In this document: in pieces, positions 21,707 through 29,606 of the stretch
How the letters are laid out: every line of letters starts with the position of its first letter
Position numbering within the stretch: position 1 is the first letter of the stretch
NCBI RefSeq assembly: GCF_009674685.1
Contig: NZ_WKJI01000001.1
Coordinates: 1,240,001 to 1,304,000 of the forward strand
DNA from: Pedobacter puniceum
GTDB lineage: Bacteria > Bacteroidota > Bacteroidia > Sphingobacteriales > Sphingobacteriaceae
Direction: 5' to 3'
DNA length: 64,000 nt
Program-made: the position numbers and the translations under genes
The notes under the pieces: generated by a model
Databases searched by the model: none
Told to the model about the DNA's origin: nothing
Seen by the model: only the letters and a program-made list of their open reading frames with translations

Positions 21707-22298
21707 TTCTATATTAAATATTTGGAACGAACAAGCCGACAATACTCCTAAAGTTGATTATAAGGAGCTGATTACGCGTTTTAAAAAATCGAGAAGTAAG
21801 TTTAGTGCTAAAATTTGGATAGAATTAATCTGGATGATTTTAGCAGCTTGCACCATTGGCTATTTATGGGCTACTCTTTCTTTTAATACCTGGACTACCC
21901 ATATTGCCATGTTCATTTTTGAACTTTGCTGTTTTTATTATATCTACACCCAAATTAAGAACTTAAAAACGCTCAATAATGATTCGTTATTAGAAACACC
22001 GCAAAAGCACATAGATTATTTAGAGCGCTTTAGAAAAGAAAGATTTAAGCAAAATACCCAAAATTATTACATCTATACTATTGCTTTAGGAATGGCCTTG
22101 GGCTTATATTTTATAGAGTTTTTTAACCATGTAAACACCATAACTTTGGTGCTAGCGGTGGCATTTTCTATAACTTGGTTTGCTTTATGCACCTTCTTTA
22201 TCAGAGTAGTTTACATCAGAAAAGAAGAAAAACGTTTTAACGAGCTTATTGCAGAACTAGAACGCTTAAAGAAACAATTTATAGACGAAGAAGGCTAG
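21693..22298 (+). CDS. Membrane protein, candidate anti-sigma factor
   Basis: The 201-residue protein begins MKDFDSILNIWNEQADNTPKVDY and has a short cytosolic N-terminus of about 43 residues, then hydrophobic segments near 44-65, 69-86, 121-140 and 147-170 and a charged C-terminal tail. It overlaps the sigma gene by 14 bases and is probably its co-expressed regulator, as is usual for ECF pairs. It lacks a recognisable zinc-finger anti-sigma motif (HxxxCxxC). The name rests on context. Confidence 0.6.
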   Translation: MKDFDSILNIWNEQADNTPKVDYKELITRFKKSRSKFSAKIWIELIWMILAACTIGYLWATLSFNTWTTHIAMFIFELCCFYYIYTQIKNLKTLNNDSLLETPQKHIDYLERFRKERFKQNTQNYYIYTIALGMALGLYFIEFFNHVNTITLVLAVAFSITWFALCTFFIRVVYIRKEEKRFNELIAELERLKKQFIDEEG

Positions 22299-22897
22299 TT
22301 TTCTTTGATTTCGGTAATATCAAAGCTATTACCTACAATGCTGTATTCTATAAGCTTTTTACCTGTTGGTTTAGCTTTTGGATCAGGGTTCTCATATAAA
22401 TCAAAAGCTCTTCTCAGCTTACCTTCGTGGAGGTAAAAATTATCTTTCCCTCGGTATAATTTGGATGTTTTACTGGTTAAAGCTGGGAATTTAATTCGGC
22501 TAGGTTCGCCATTATTATATTCTAAGCAATATAACTCTGCAGTTTTAACGCTATCATTTAAAGTGGTATAGATTAAAATTTCCGGATTACCATCCGTATC
22601 CATATCGGTATTAAAAGCTTCTATAAATTTACCTTCTATTTCTAAATTATAAGCCGTATTTTCCTGTTTCAAGGTATCGGTACGTAAAACTAAAACAGCA
22701 CCTAAAGTATCTGCACCTTTGCCCCAGTTTACAATATGAAAATCTAGACCTGGCCTCACCATCAATTTCTGCATATTTTTAAAAGGTTGTGGCATAACAA
22801 CTTTAGCTTCAATAGTTTTATTTTCTGTTTGCTCTGCCTCGCCACAAGCAGCTAAACCTAAAGTACATGCTAAAACGTAAGTCAATATTTTATTCAT
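22295..22897 (-). CDS. Lipoprotein of unknown function
   Basis: The 200 residues begin with a lipoprotein signal (lipobox LAAC, Cys18). The body contains short beta-rich segments such as FIEAFNTDMDTDGNPEILIYT, which recalls a calcium-loop (VCBS/FG-GAP type) element. It is the last gene of a set after GH20 (10 bases) and overlaps the tail of the convergent membrane protein by 4 bases. I do not recognise a family. Confidence 0.6.
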   Translation of the reverse strand: MNKILTYVLACTLGLAACGEAEQTENKTIEAKVVMPQPFKNMQKLMVRPGLDFHIVNWGKGADTLGAVLVLRTDTLKQENTAYNLEIEGKFIEAFNTDMDTDGNPEILIYTTLNDSVKTAELYCLEYNNGEPSRIKFPALTSKTSKLYRGKDNFYLHEGKLRRAFDLYENPDPKAKPTGKKLIEYSIVGNSFDITEIKEN

Positions 22898-22907
22898 TGT
22901 GTAAAAA

Positions 22908-25211
22908 CTAATTAAACATCATCACAGAAGGCAATTCTATTTTCTTTCCATCGGTACCTTTAACAGATAATTTCAAGGCCGAACCTAAACCATCATCAAA
23001 ATAAGCTAATTTAATTTTATGTAGACCTGGTCTTAACCAAACCCCAGCAGATCGCTCATAGCGAGCATGCTTACCATCATTCTCTACAATCAATTCATCA
23101 TCAATATATAACCTAGCGCCATCATCGCTTAACAAAGAAAACTCAAAAGTTGCATCTTCATTTACTTTGATGTATCCGGTAAATACCAAACCGTAACTTC
23201 TTTCTTTGCCACTTATTTTACTTAAGGTTAGCTGATTAACTAAACCTCTTTTGGTGGCCAAATTGGTATCAATTTCTAAAACGCTGGTAAATTTACCCGG
23301 TACATAATGGTATTTTAAACTACCAGAAACGGCAGGTGTATCTTTAACAGCCTCTAAAGCTTTACGATTAACCAACCACGTGGTAACCACAGCACTACGT
23401 TTGCCAGAAGGCGTTATCACGATAGATTTTACCGGAATACGCTCTCCCTCTTTTACGGTAACTTCTAAATTTCCTTGATAAACTGAACAAGTTGCATCAG
23501 GTATTCTCCCATCTAATGTATAGTATATAACAGCATCTTTTACAGAAGGTTTCCATGTAAATGTATAACTCGTTTGTATATTTAGCGTGGTATCTTTAGC
23601 ACCAATAGCTGTAGGCACTCTGTACAGGGTTGATGTTTGATCTAACAATCCCAAATGCAATGGCAAACGCTGGTTAGCAAAGTTTTGATAATCTTTTTGG
23701 GAAGTATTTGTCCATGCTACTTCTGCTAAAGCCATAACCCTAGGAAAAAGCATATACTCTACCTTTTGTGTGGTAGGCATATATTCTGTCCACATATTGG
23801 CCTGTACACCTTTGATATATTTTTGTTGTGCTACTGTTAAAACCGCAGGTGTAGGATTGTATTGATAAAGCAGCTCTATCCTACCATCGCCACCAATAGA
23901 GAGCGGTTCTTGGTCTGAGCGACCTTGAACATGATCTAAATATAAACCGTTTGAGCTAGGTGTCATAATCACATCGTGGTTTTGCTGTGCGGCTGCAATA
24001 CCACCTTTTTCTCCTCGCCAAGACATTACCGTAGCATTTGGTGCTAAACCACCTTCTAAAATTTCATCCCAACCTATAATTTTTCTACCATTTTTATTTA
24101 CAAATTTTTCTATTCGCTGGATAAAGTAAGATTGTAGCTCTTCTTCGTTTTTAAGCTTTTTAGCTTTGATACGTTTTTGGCAATAAGTACATGTTTTCCA
24201 ACGTGTTTTAGGTGCTTCATCGCCACCTATATGGATATAGGATGATGGAAAAATTGCCATTACCTCGGTAAGGATATCTTCTAAAAAATGAAAAGTTTCT
24301 TCTTTACCTGCACAAAAAATATCAGGGAAAACGCCCCATTTTTCTTCTACTTTAAATGGACCAGGAGTATCGCCACAAGCAAACTCTGGGTACGATGCTA
24401 ATGCAGCAACAGCATGGCCTGGTAATTCTATCTCTGGAATAACATTAATGTATTTTGACGCTGCATAGGCAACAATCTCTTTGGCTTCTTCTTGTGTATA
24501 AAATCCGCCGTAAGGCTTATTATCAAACCACTGTGGCATACGGTCATGAAAATTACCAATTAAAGTTTGTGCCCTATAAGCTCCTATTTCAGTTAATTTT
24601 GGATATTTTTTAATTTCTAAACGCCAACCTTGGTCTTCTGTTAAATGCCAATGAAAGTTATTGAGCTTATACATCGCCATGATATCGATATACTTTTTGA
24701 TAAAATCTAGCGGATAAAAATGTCTTCCTACATCTAAATGCAAACCACGATACTGAAACCTTGGTTGGTCTTTAATGATAGCTTGCGGAATATTGAGGTT
24801 ATTTTTATTTAACTGATACAATTGTGCTAAACTTTGCATGGCATAGAAAAGCCCTTGCGCTTGTCCACTTATGGTAATTTGCTTTTCGCTGATGTTGATT
24901 TCATAAGCTTCTGGATTTTGCTGAGAAGCATCATTAACGAAGCTGATTAAACGTTCTGGTGCTTGAATAAAATTTTTGGCTACCACCAACTCAAAACCAC
25001 TATGCTGTTTTACTAAATCTCTAAATAACTCGGCAATTTTTCTGTCTGTATCTTGCTGATAAAGAATAGCCGTTTGTGGGGTAAGAATAAAAAACCCTTC
25101 TTTAGGTACCACCTCTTGTGGTGCGGGTATAATACCTAAGTTATTGTTTAAAGGCTGACTAAATACAGAACAAGAGAGTAGAGCAAAGAGAATAAAGAAG
25201 TAAAAACGCAT
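22908..25211 (-). CDS. GH20 beta-N-acetylhexosaminidase with C-terminal PA14-type domain
   Basis: The 767-residue protein has a signal peptide (residues 1-19), an N-terminal GH20b-like alpha/beta domain (about 25-150), then the GH20 barrel with the catalytic pair Asp331-Glu332 (IHIGGDEAPK) and the substrate-binding stretch FHWHLTEDQGWRLEIKKYP. Residues about 640-760 form a PA14-like beta-barrel (GLVFTGYIKVNEDATFEF, SLLSDDGARLYIDDELIVEN) that may bind carbohydrate. It removes terminal beta-GlcNAc or GalNAc in the periplasm. It follows DUF5362 by 36 bases, and this unit is separate from the pectin genes. Confidence 0.93.
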   Translation of the reverse strand: MRFYFFILFALLSCSVFSQPLNNNLGIIPAPQEVVPKEGFFILTPQTAILYQQDTDRKIAELFRDLVKQHSGFELVVAKNFIQAPERLISFVNDASQQNPEAYEINISEKQITISGQAQGLFYAMQSLAQLYQLNKNNLNIPQAIIKDQPRFQYRGLHLDVGRHFYPLDFIKKYIDIMAMYKLNNFHWHLTEDQGWRLEIKKYPKLTEIGAYRAQTLIGNFHDRMPQWFDNKPYGGFYTQEEAKEIVAYAASKYINVIPEIELPGHAVAALASYPEFACGDTPGPFKVEEKWGVFPDIFCAGKEETFHFLEDILTEVMAIFPSSYIHIGGDEAPKTRWKTCTYCQKRIKAKKLKNEEELQSYFIQRIEKFVNKNGRKIIGWDEILEGGLAPNATVMSWRGEKGGIAAAQQNHDVIMTPSSNGLYLDHVQGRSDQEPLSIGGDGRIELLYQYNPTPAVLTVAQQKYIKGVQANMWTEYMPTTQKVEYMLFPRVMALAEVAWTNTSQKDYQNFANQRLPLHLGLLDQTSTLYRVPTAIGAKDTTLNIQTSYTFTWKPSVKDAVIYYTLDGRIPDATCSVYQGNLEVTVKEGERIPVKSIVITPSGKRSAVVTTWLVNRKALEAVKDTPAVSGSLKYHYVPGKFTSVLEIDTNLATKRGLVNQLTLSKISGKERSYGLVFTGYIKVNEDATFEFSLLSDDGARLYIDDELIVENDGKHARYERSAGVWLRPGLHKIKLAYFDDGLGSALKLSVKGTDGKKIELPSVMMFN

Positions 25212-25246
25212 ATGAAATAGAAATATTTAAAGCTTAGTATTTATAA

Positions 25247-25729
25247 TTAAGACCCCATACTCATGAAAATAGCCGATGCAATACCAAACAGGAAAATAAT
25301 AGCATAAATAACTAAGAGAATAATCACTAAAATGCCCCAAAACTTATAAACAGATTTTAATCTGGAAAAAGCATAATCCATAGATTCTTGATCTTTAATT
25401 TGGATTGCTTGTTTTATGTAAACGGCAAAATCATACAAATATTTAGAAGGGAAATAATAAACTAGTCCCATTAAAAGATAAATAACACCTAAGGTTGTAC
25501 CTCCTATTGCACCCAACGGAGAGTTTGGTAACATTTCGGTTCCGAAAAAAGAAAGTGCTAAGCCCACTAAAACAATAAGACCTGTAAACACAAAGCCTAC
25601 GATGGCTAAAAATTTACCCCATTTAGCTGTTTCTAATAATAATTCTTCTATAGAGAGGTTAAAAACCAATGTTTGGGGCTGTTCTTGATTTTGATTTTCT
25701 TGACTTTCTAAGTAGTTGTTTTCTTCCAT
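25247..25729 (-). CDS. DUF5362-family membrane protein
   Basis: The 160-residue protein has a Gln/Asn-rich N-terminus (to about 22) followed by four hydrophobic segments (near 38-60, 75-95, 107-115 and 133-155). The pattern of a soluble lead (SIEELLLETAKWGKFLAIVGF) then helices matches DUF5362, a Bacteroidota family without known function. It is divergent from ychF and upstream of GH20, with 36 bases between. Confidence 0.7.
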   Translation of the reverse strand: MEENNYLESQENQNQEQPQTLVFNLSIEELLLETAKWGKFLAIVGFVFTGLIVLVGLALSFFGTEMLPNSPLGAIGGTTLGVIYLLMGLVYYFPSKYLYDFAVYIKQAIQIKDQESMDYAFSRLKSVYKFWGILVIILLVIYAIIFLFGIASAIFMSMGS

Positions 25730-25817
25730 GTTTAGTAAAATTTAAATTTTTATGAATATAAATGATTTTCTTTAAAAAGGAAGCTTAACATAAACCAAAG
25801 TTTTATACTTAAACTAT

Positions 25818-25825
25818 TATCTTTG
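25818..25825 (+). promoter_or_regulatory. Likely -7 box of ychF
   Basis: TATCTTTG matches the Bacteroidota -7 consensus TAnnTTTG perfectly. It is 75 bases upstream of the ychF start codon. No convincing -33 TTG element was seen at the usual distance. Confidence 0.55.
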
Positions 25826-25899
25826 CGCAAATTTTAATCTTGGTTTCTTGATAAAACTAAGATGAGCATCAAAAAACACAAATCATAATATAAAGAAAT

Positions 25900-27000
25900 A
25901 TGGCACTACAGTGCGGAATAGTTGGTTTACCCAACGTAGGCAAGTCTACCCTATTTAATTGTTTGTCTAATGCTAAAGCGCAAGCGGCAAACTTTCCTTT
26001 TTGTACGATTGAACCCAATGTTGGTGTAATTACCGTCCCAGATGAAAGATTAACTAAACTAGCCGAACTGGTAAAGCCTCAAAAAGTTGTTCCTAATACT
26101 ATTGAAATTGTTGATATCGCTGGTTTGGTAAAAGGTGCTTCACAAGGCGAAGGCTTAGGAAATCAATTTCTAGGAAATATCAGAGCTACTAATGCTATTA
26201 TCCACGTTTTACGTTGTTTTGATGATGGTAATGTGATTCACGTAGATGGTTCTGTAGACCCTATCAGAGATAAAGAAATTATTGATACCGAGTTACAGTT
26301 AAAAGATTTAGAAACGGTAACTAAGCGTATTCAAAAAGTTGAAAAAACTGCTAAAACAGGTACAGATAAAGATGCTAAAAAAACTTTTGAGATATTATCT
26401 GTAGTAAAATCTCATTTAGAGGCTGGAAAATCTGCCCGTACCGCTCCTATCACTATTGAGGATTTTGAGTTTATTGAAGACTTAAGCTTGTTAACCGTTA
26501 AACCAGTGTTATATGTTTGTAATGTTGACGAAGCCTCTGTTAATACAGGAAATAAATATGTAGACCTGGTAAAAGAATCTGTGAAAGATGAAAATGCTGA
26601 GGTTTTGATTATTTCTGCTAAGATAGAATCTGAAATTGCGGAGCTAGAAGATTATGAAGAGCGCCAAATGTTCTTGGCTGATTTAGGGTTAACAGAATCT
26701 GGCGTGGCTAAATTGATTAGAGCGGCTTACCGCTTATTAAATTTATCAACTTATTTTACAGCTGGTGTACAAGAAGTTAGAGCTTGGACAATTACGCAAG
26801 GCTTTACAGCCCCACAAGCTGCTGGCGTTATCCATAGCGATTTTGAAAAAGGCTTTATTAGAGCCGAGGTGATTAAATACCAAGACTTTGTGACTTTAGG
26901 TTCTGAAAATGCTTGTAAAGAAGCAGGTAAATTGGGTGTTGAGGGTAAAACTTATATAGTTGAAGATGGTGATATTATGCACTTCAGATTTAATGTTTAA
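25900..27000 (+). CDS. Redox-regulated ribosome-binding ATPase YchF
   Basis: The 366-residue protein is the normal length for this universally conserved Obg-related P-loop ATPase. P-loop GLPNVGKST is at 9-17, the G3 motif DIAGLVKGAS follows, and the G4 motif is NVDE rather than NKxD, the change that favours ATP over GTP. The C-terminal TGS-type domain ends with GFTAPQAAGVIHSDFEKGF. It binds ribosomes in the cytoplasm. The gene is followed by a perfect terminator hairpin. Confidence 0.97.
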   Translation: MALQCGIVGLPNVGKSTLFNCLSNAKAQAANFPFCTIEPNVGVITVPDERLTKLAELVKPQKVVPNTIEIVDIAGLVKGASQGEGLGNQFLGNIRATNAIIHVLRCFDDGNVIHVDGSVDPIRDKEIIDTELQLKDLETVTKRIQKVEKTAKTGTDKDAKKTFEILSVVKSHLEAGKSARTAPITIEDFEFIEDLSLLTVKPVLYVCNVDEASVNTGNKYVDLVKESVKDENAEVLIISAKIESEIAELEDYEERQMFLADLGLTESGVAKLIRAAYRLLNLSTYFTAGVQEVRAWTITQGFTAPQAAGVIHSDFEKGFIRAEVIKYQDFVTLGSENACKEAGKLGVEGKTYIVEDGDIMHFRFNV

Positions 27001-27020
27001 AAATCGTTTTTGAGATAGAG

Positions 27021-27059
27021 AAAAGCCAAATCTTTGAGGATTTGGCTTTTTTGTTTTTT
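27021..27059 (+). terminator. Rho-independent terminator of ychF
   Basis: Arms AAAAGCCAAATC (27021-27032) and GATTTGGCTTTT (27039-27050) pair perfectly over 12 bases around a 6-base loop, with a T-rich tail to about 27059. Confidence 0.92.
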
Positions 27060-27098
27060 GGGTGTGGTGAGGTTGATTAATTACTATCTAAATAAACA

Positions 27099-27173
27099 CT
27101 ACAAATCTTCTTTAGGCTTTGCTTTTAGCAATTCACTGTTAATTTTATCGTAATAGGCAAGTGTTTGTTGGGG
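27099..27173 (-). pseudogene. C-terminal coding remnant
   Basis: The minus strand carries an open stretch of 24 codons ending in TAG (27099-27101), bounded upstream by two in-frame TAA codons at 27174-27179. It encodes PQQTLAYYDKINSELLKAKP and then KEDL, a composition that looks like the charged tail of a real protein, but has no start codon. I cannot name the family. It supports the view that this strip contains debris. Confidence 0.3.
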
Positions 27174-27278
27174 TTATTATCGAACGGTTTACAGATTTGA
27201 GATGGGCGGATTTAGAAGCACTTCACTTGATGCTGGTGTTAGCGGTAGGCTTTTTTAAGCATCCTCTGAGATCGCTGC

Positions 27279-27461
27279 TCACCTTCTCCATTTCTTAAAT
27301 ATTCTTACAAGTCGATAAGTCACAAATAAAAAGAAAGGAACACTAAAGACAAAAAAGGTTGGTGTCTGAGTCCAAATAAAAAACGCTCCCCAAACAACAC
27401 AAAAGAGAATCAGAACGAAGTCGTAAGTCGCAGACGCCTTTTTCTTGAAAAATTCTCTCAT
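27279..27461 (-). CDS. Small membrane protein
   Basis: The 60-residue protein has a basic lead (MREFFKKKASATYDF), two hydrophobic segments (FVLILFCVVWGAFFIW and TFFVFSVPFFLFVTYRLV) and a basic end (KKWRR). No family was recognised. It lies in the plastic strip after ychF, next to an attC-like inverted repeat, and could be a gene-cassette passenger. The frame is plausible because composition and topology look natural, but it is short. Confidence 0.5.
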   Translation of the reverse strand: MREFFKKKASATYDFVLILFCVVWGAFFIWTQTPTFFVFSVPFFLFVTYRLVRIFKKWRR

Positions 27462-27499
27462 GTCTCTTAAAGTATTCTAGTTTGTCTTTTTAAGCTTAC

Positions 27500-27631
27500 C
27501 CCTAACGTTTGACAGGTTTAAGAATTTGCGGAATTAATTGCAAGAAATTCGTCTGCCAGTACAAACTTAATGAAAACAGATGAAGGAAGTAAAACCACGT
27601 CGCCCGCAATTTTTTAAACCTGTTGTTAGGT
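27500..27631. repeat. attC-like imperfect inverted repeat
   Basis: The arms CCTAACGTTTGACAGG (start 27501) and CCTGTTGTTAGG (end 27630), with inner parts TTTAAGAATTTGCGG and CCGCAATTTTTTAAA, pair over most of 27 bases with small bulges. The outer ends read CCCTAAC and GTTAGGT; GTTAGGT matches the integron R-prime core GTTRRRY, and the opposite end matches RYYYAAC except at one base. Length about 132 bp is in the attC range. It separates two small minus-strand genes. A degenerate integron cassette site is the best fit; no integrase was seen. Confidence 0.5.
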
Positions 27632-27638
27632 GTAGTGC
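27625..27638 (+). repeat. Left end of a 423-bp inverted-repeat-bounded unit
   Basis: GTTAGGTGTAGTGC is the reverse complement, with one mismatch in 14, of the sequence at 28034-28047. The two ends bound the 88-residue membrane gene. Confidence 0.6.
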
Positions 27639-27704
27639 TGTTATTTAGTTCGGTCATTCATTATGTTTAGAAATTAAAAGTGTATTTGTCGGTCGATTTC
27701 AAAT

Positions 27705-27971
27705 TCAAAAAATCAAACTGAATATTGAGGTCAAACCAAGTAAAATACCTAAGATTCCAAAAACTATCATTCTAAAGTTAGTAAGGGTCGCGTCATCGGT
27801 AAACTTGTCAAAGATTCCAACATATAGCATTCCAATCCCAACTATCAAAGATATTAAGCCTAGTAAGGTTTCATTTTCGATATATCTTGAAAAAACAGAC
27901 AAACTTATTATAATTAATAAAATGCCAACTGTTATCTCGGTCTTCGTGAAATTAAATTTGCTTTTTGTCAT
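27705..27971 (-). CDS. Small four-helix-like membrane protein
   Basis: The 88-residue protein has a basic start (MTKSKFNFTKTEI) then three hydrophobic segments (about 14-26, 34-53 and 70-87) separated by short polar turns (RYIENETLLG, DKFTDDATLTN). No family was recognised. It sits alone inside a 423-bp unit with 14-bp inverted ends (27625-27638 and 28034-28047), which is what a gene cassette or small mobile unit would look like. Confidence 0.55.
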   Translation of the reverse strand: MTKSKFNFTKTEITVGILLIIISLSVFSRYIENETLLGLISLIVGIGMLYVGIFDKFTDDATLTNFRMIVFGILGILLGLTSIFSLIF

Positions 27972-28033
27972 TATAAACTAAATTAAAGTAAGTCGGTAAT
28001 TCTATAATTTGAAGTTTATTTTTCGTTTCAGTA

Positions 28034-28047
28034 GCATTACACCTAAC
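28034..28047 (-). repeat. Right end of a 423-bp inverted-repeat-bounded unit
   Basis: GCATTACACCTAAC, reverse complement GTTAGGTGTAATGC, matches the end at 27625-27638 in 13 of 14 bases. It contains RYYYAAC (ACCTAAC), the R-double-prime type core of attC sites. Confidence 0.6.
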
Positions 28048-28140
28048 TAGTATATATATCCCATAAAGTTGCACAAATACAACATAAAACAGTGATATAT
28101 GCGCAAGTCATCAATGTTATTATTATTTTTTATAGCGTAT

Positions 28141-28219
28141 AATTACATCCAATTCCATAGGTATTTTTCATGAAGTAGAATTTAACTCTAAATAAGTAAA
28201 TATTTATTGAAAGTCAAAG
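28141..28219 (+). repeat. 79-bp direct repeat, copy 1
   Basis: The sequence beginning AATTACATCCAATTCCATAG is repeated at 28710-28788 with about 4 differences in 79 bases. The two copies flank a truncated RhuM gene, 569 bases apart start to start. Confidence 0.85.
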
Positions 28220-28317
28220 ATTAGATGGTTTTTCTATCAATTCTACGTGGTTGATAAAGCTTTTTTATTAATCTGTTGATGCTTATTGAATCTTTTTTAA
28301 TTGCTCAAGCATTATAT

Positions 28318-28584
28318 TTAAGATAGATTGTAATACTCGATTTGTCTTTCAATTTCTCTTCCTCCTTCTCTTTGAACTGTCGCAAAATTTGCGACAGTTG
28401 AATCTTTTATAAGTTCACCTTCAGAGAAAACATTATTTATGTGCTTTCCAATGGTTTTTACATCCCTACCAAATAAGGTAGTTAATTGAGTTCTATTTAA
28501 CCAAACCGTTTCCTGTTTAAGTCTCACTTCAATATGTTCTGCCAATTCTCCAGATTGATAAAGTATGATTTCATTCTTAATCAT
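28318..28584 (-). pseudogene. Truncated RhuM-family protein
   Basis: The 88 residues match the N-terminus of the RhuM (virulence-associated) family: KQETVWLNRTQLTTLFGRDV, the KHINNVFSEGELIKDSTVAN stretch and ATVQREGGREIERQIEYYNL. Intact members run to about 300 residues and continue directly after EYYNLDxIISVGYRVNS; here a Ser codon and a stop follow EYYNL. No continuation is visible further downstream, except an out-of-frame short MLEQLKKIQ reading. It is probably a deletion remnant of a phage or island-type gene. Confidence 0.8.
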
Positions 28585-28709
28585 ATCAAATATTTAAACA
28601 CTTATTATTCTTATTAAATTTTTGCTAAAGCAATTACTTTAAATGAGGCTTAAATAAATAACTATTGTTGAGGCTTATGGTAGTCTAAGTTTCTTGTATA
28701 AAAAAACAC

Positions 28710-28788
28710 AATTACATCCAATTCCATAGGTATTTTTCATAAAGTAGATTTTAACTCTAAATAAGTAAATATTTATTGCAAGTCAAAA
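28710..28788 (+). repeat. 79-bp direct repeat, copy 2
   Basis: Second copy of the repeat at 28141-28219. Differences are at about positions 32, 40, 70 and 79 of the repeat. No insertion-sequence ends or transposase lie between the copies. Confidence 0.85.
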
Positions 28789-29312
28789 ATATAGAATATC
28801 TGGTTTATACTAAAGCTTTATATTTCCACCTTTTTTGTTTTAATTACTGTTATATTTACTATGTTTGTTTAACCTTTTCTACAACAATCTGTATCATCAA
28901 GAAAATTTATTAACACAAGTCCACGTATAGCCCACCTATACCCCACCTTTTATCCACGTTTTCTCCATATTTCCTTCGTAGCTTCTTCGTAGCTTCTCCC
29001 AGACATCTTCGGAAAAATGGGGCTGTTCCCCGAACAAGTCTCGAACATGGTACGGAGAAGGTGGAAAGCGGAATGCCTTAAAGCTTAATGTAAAAGGTTT
29101 TAAATCATCATACAGAAATTAGTTTTTCTTCTTTTATTTTATCGATTCTTCATACTGGAAGCTTATAATTATTTTAACCCACGAAGGGCTCAAGGTTCAC
29201 AGAGAGCTTATAAGTCTCCACCCAGCTTTGTGTACTCTGTGGTTGATTTTAAATTCAAAAGAAAAAATTTAAAGAAAATTCAAAAGGTAAAATTCAAAAT
29301 TCAAAAAGAAAA

Positions 29313-29390
29313 ACAAGGAAATATAACTTATTCAAAATTCAAAAGTAAAAATTCAAAAGTAAAAACAGGGAAATATAACTTATTCAAAAT
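29313..29390 (+). repeat. 26-bp direct repeat with 52-bp period
   Basis: The unit beginning ACAAGGAAATATAACTTATT (29313-29338) recurs as ACAGGGAAATATAACTTATT (29365-29390) with one difference. Between them are two AATTCAAAAGTAAAA units. It looks like local expansion of simple sequence. Confidence 0.75.
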
Positions 29391-29606
29391 CAATCGTTCT
29401 CTCATTCAAAAATCAATCAATCTTCTGAGCAAAAGGCTGAAAGCAGAAGGCTGAAAGCTTTAATCAATCCATCGAAAATCAATCCATCACTAAATAAAAT
29501 CTCCATCCAAAACTAGAAACTGAATAAAAAATTCAAAAGGAAAAATTCAAAATTAAAAAACAGAAAACTTTACATCCAGAACTGATAACTCACAAATCGT
29601 AACTGA

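Larger units (their letters stand above)
27972..28317. other. Gene-free stretch with cassette end and first direct repeat
   Basis: Bases 28034-28047 form the right inverted end of the small-gene unit. Bases 28141-28219 are the first copy of a 79-bp direct repeat that recurs at 28710-28788. The rest is AT-rich, and no gene was recognised. Confidence 0.6.
28585..29606. other. About 1 kb without genes: direct repeat and AT-rich short repeats
   Basis: This stretch holds the second 79-bp direct repeat (28710-28788), a GC-richer block at about 28920-29060 with tandem TTCGTAGCTTC (28975-28985 and 28986-28996) and inverted CCACCTT/AAGGTGG ends, and an AT-rich block from about 29250 to 29590 made of AATTCAAAAGTAAA-type units. 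A 26-bp unit, ACARGGAAATATAACTTATT and six more bases, occurs at 29313-29338 and 29365-29390. A frame of 74 codons through it is a by-product of the repeats. I see no gene or promoter. Confidence 0.65.

Noticed and set aside
28220-28709. Insertion sequence between the 79-bp repeats
   Set aside because: No transposase frame or terminal inverted repeats were found; the segment only holds the RhuM fragment.
29230-29454. A 74-codon open frame
   Set aside because: It consists of Lys/Asn-rich repeats produced by the AT-rich direct repeats and has no real protein composition.
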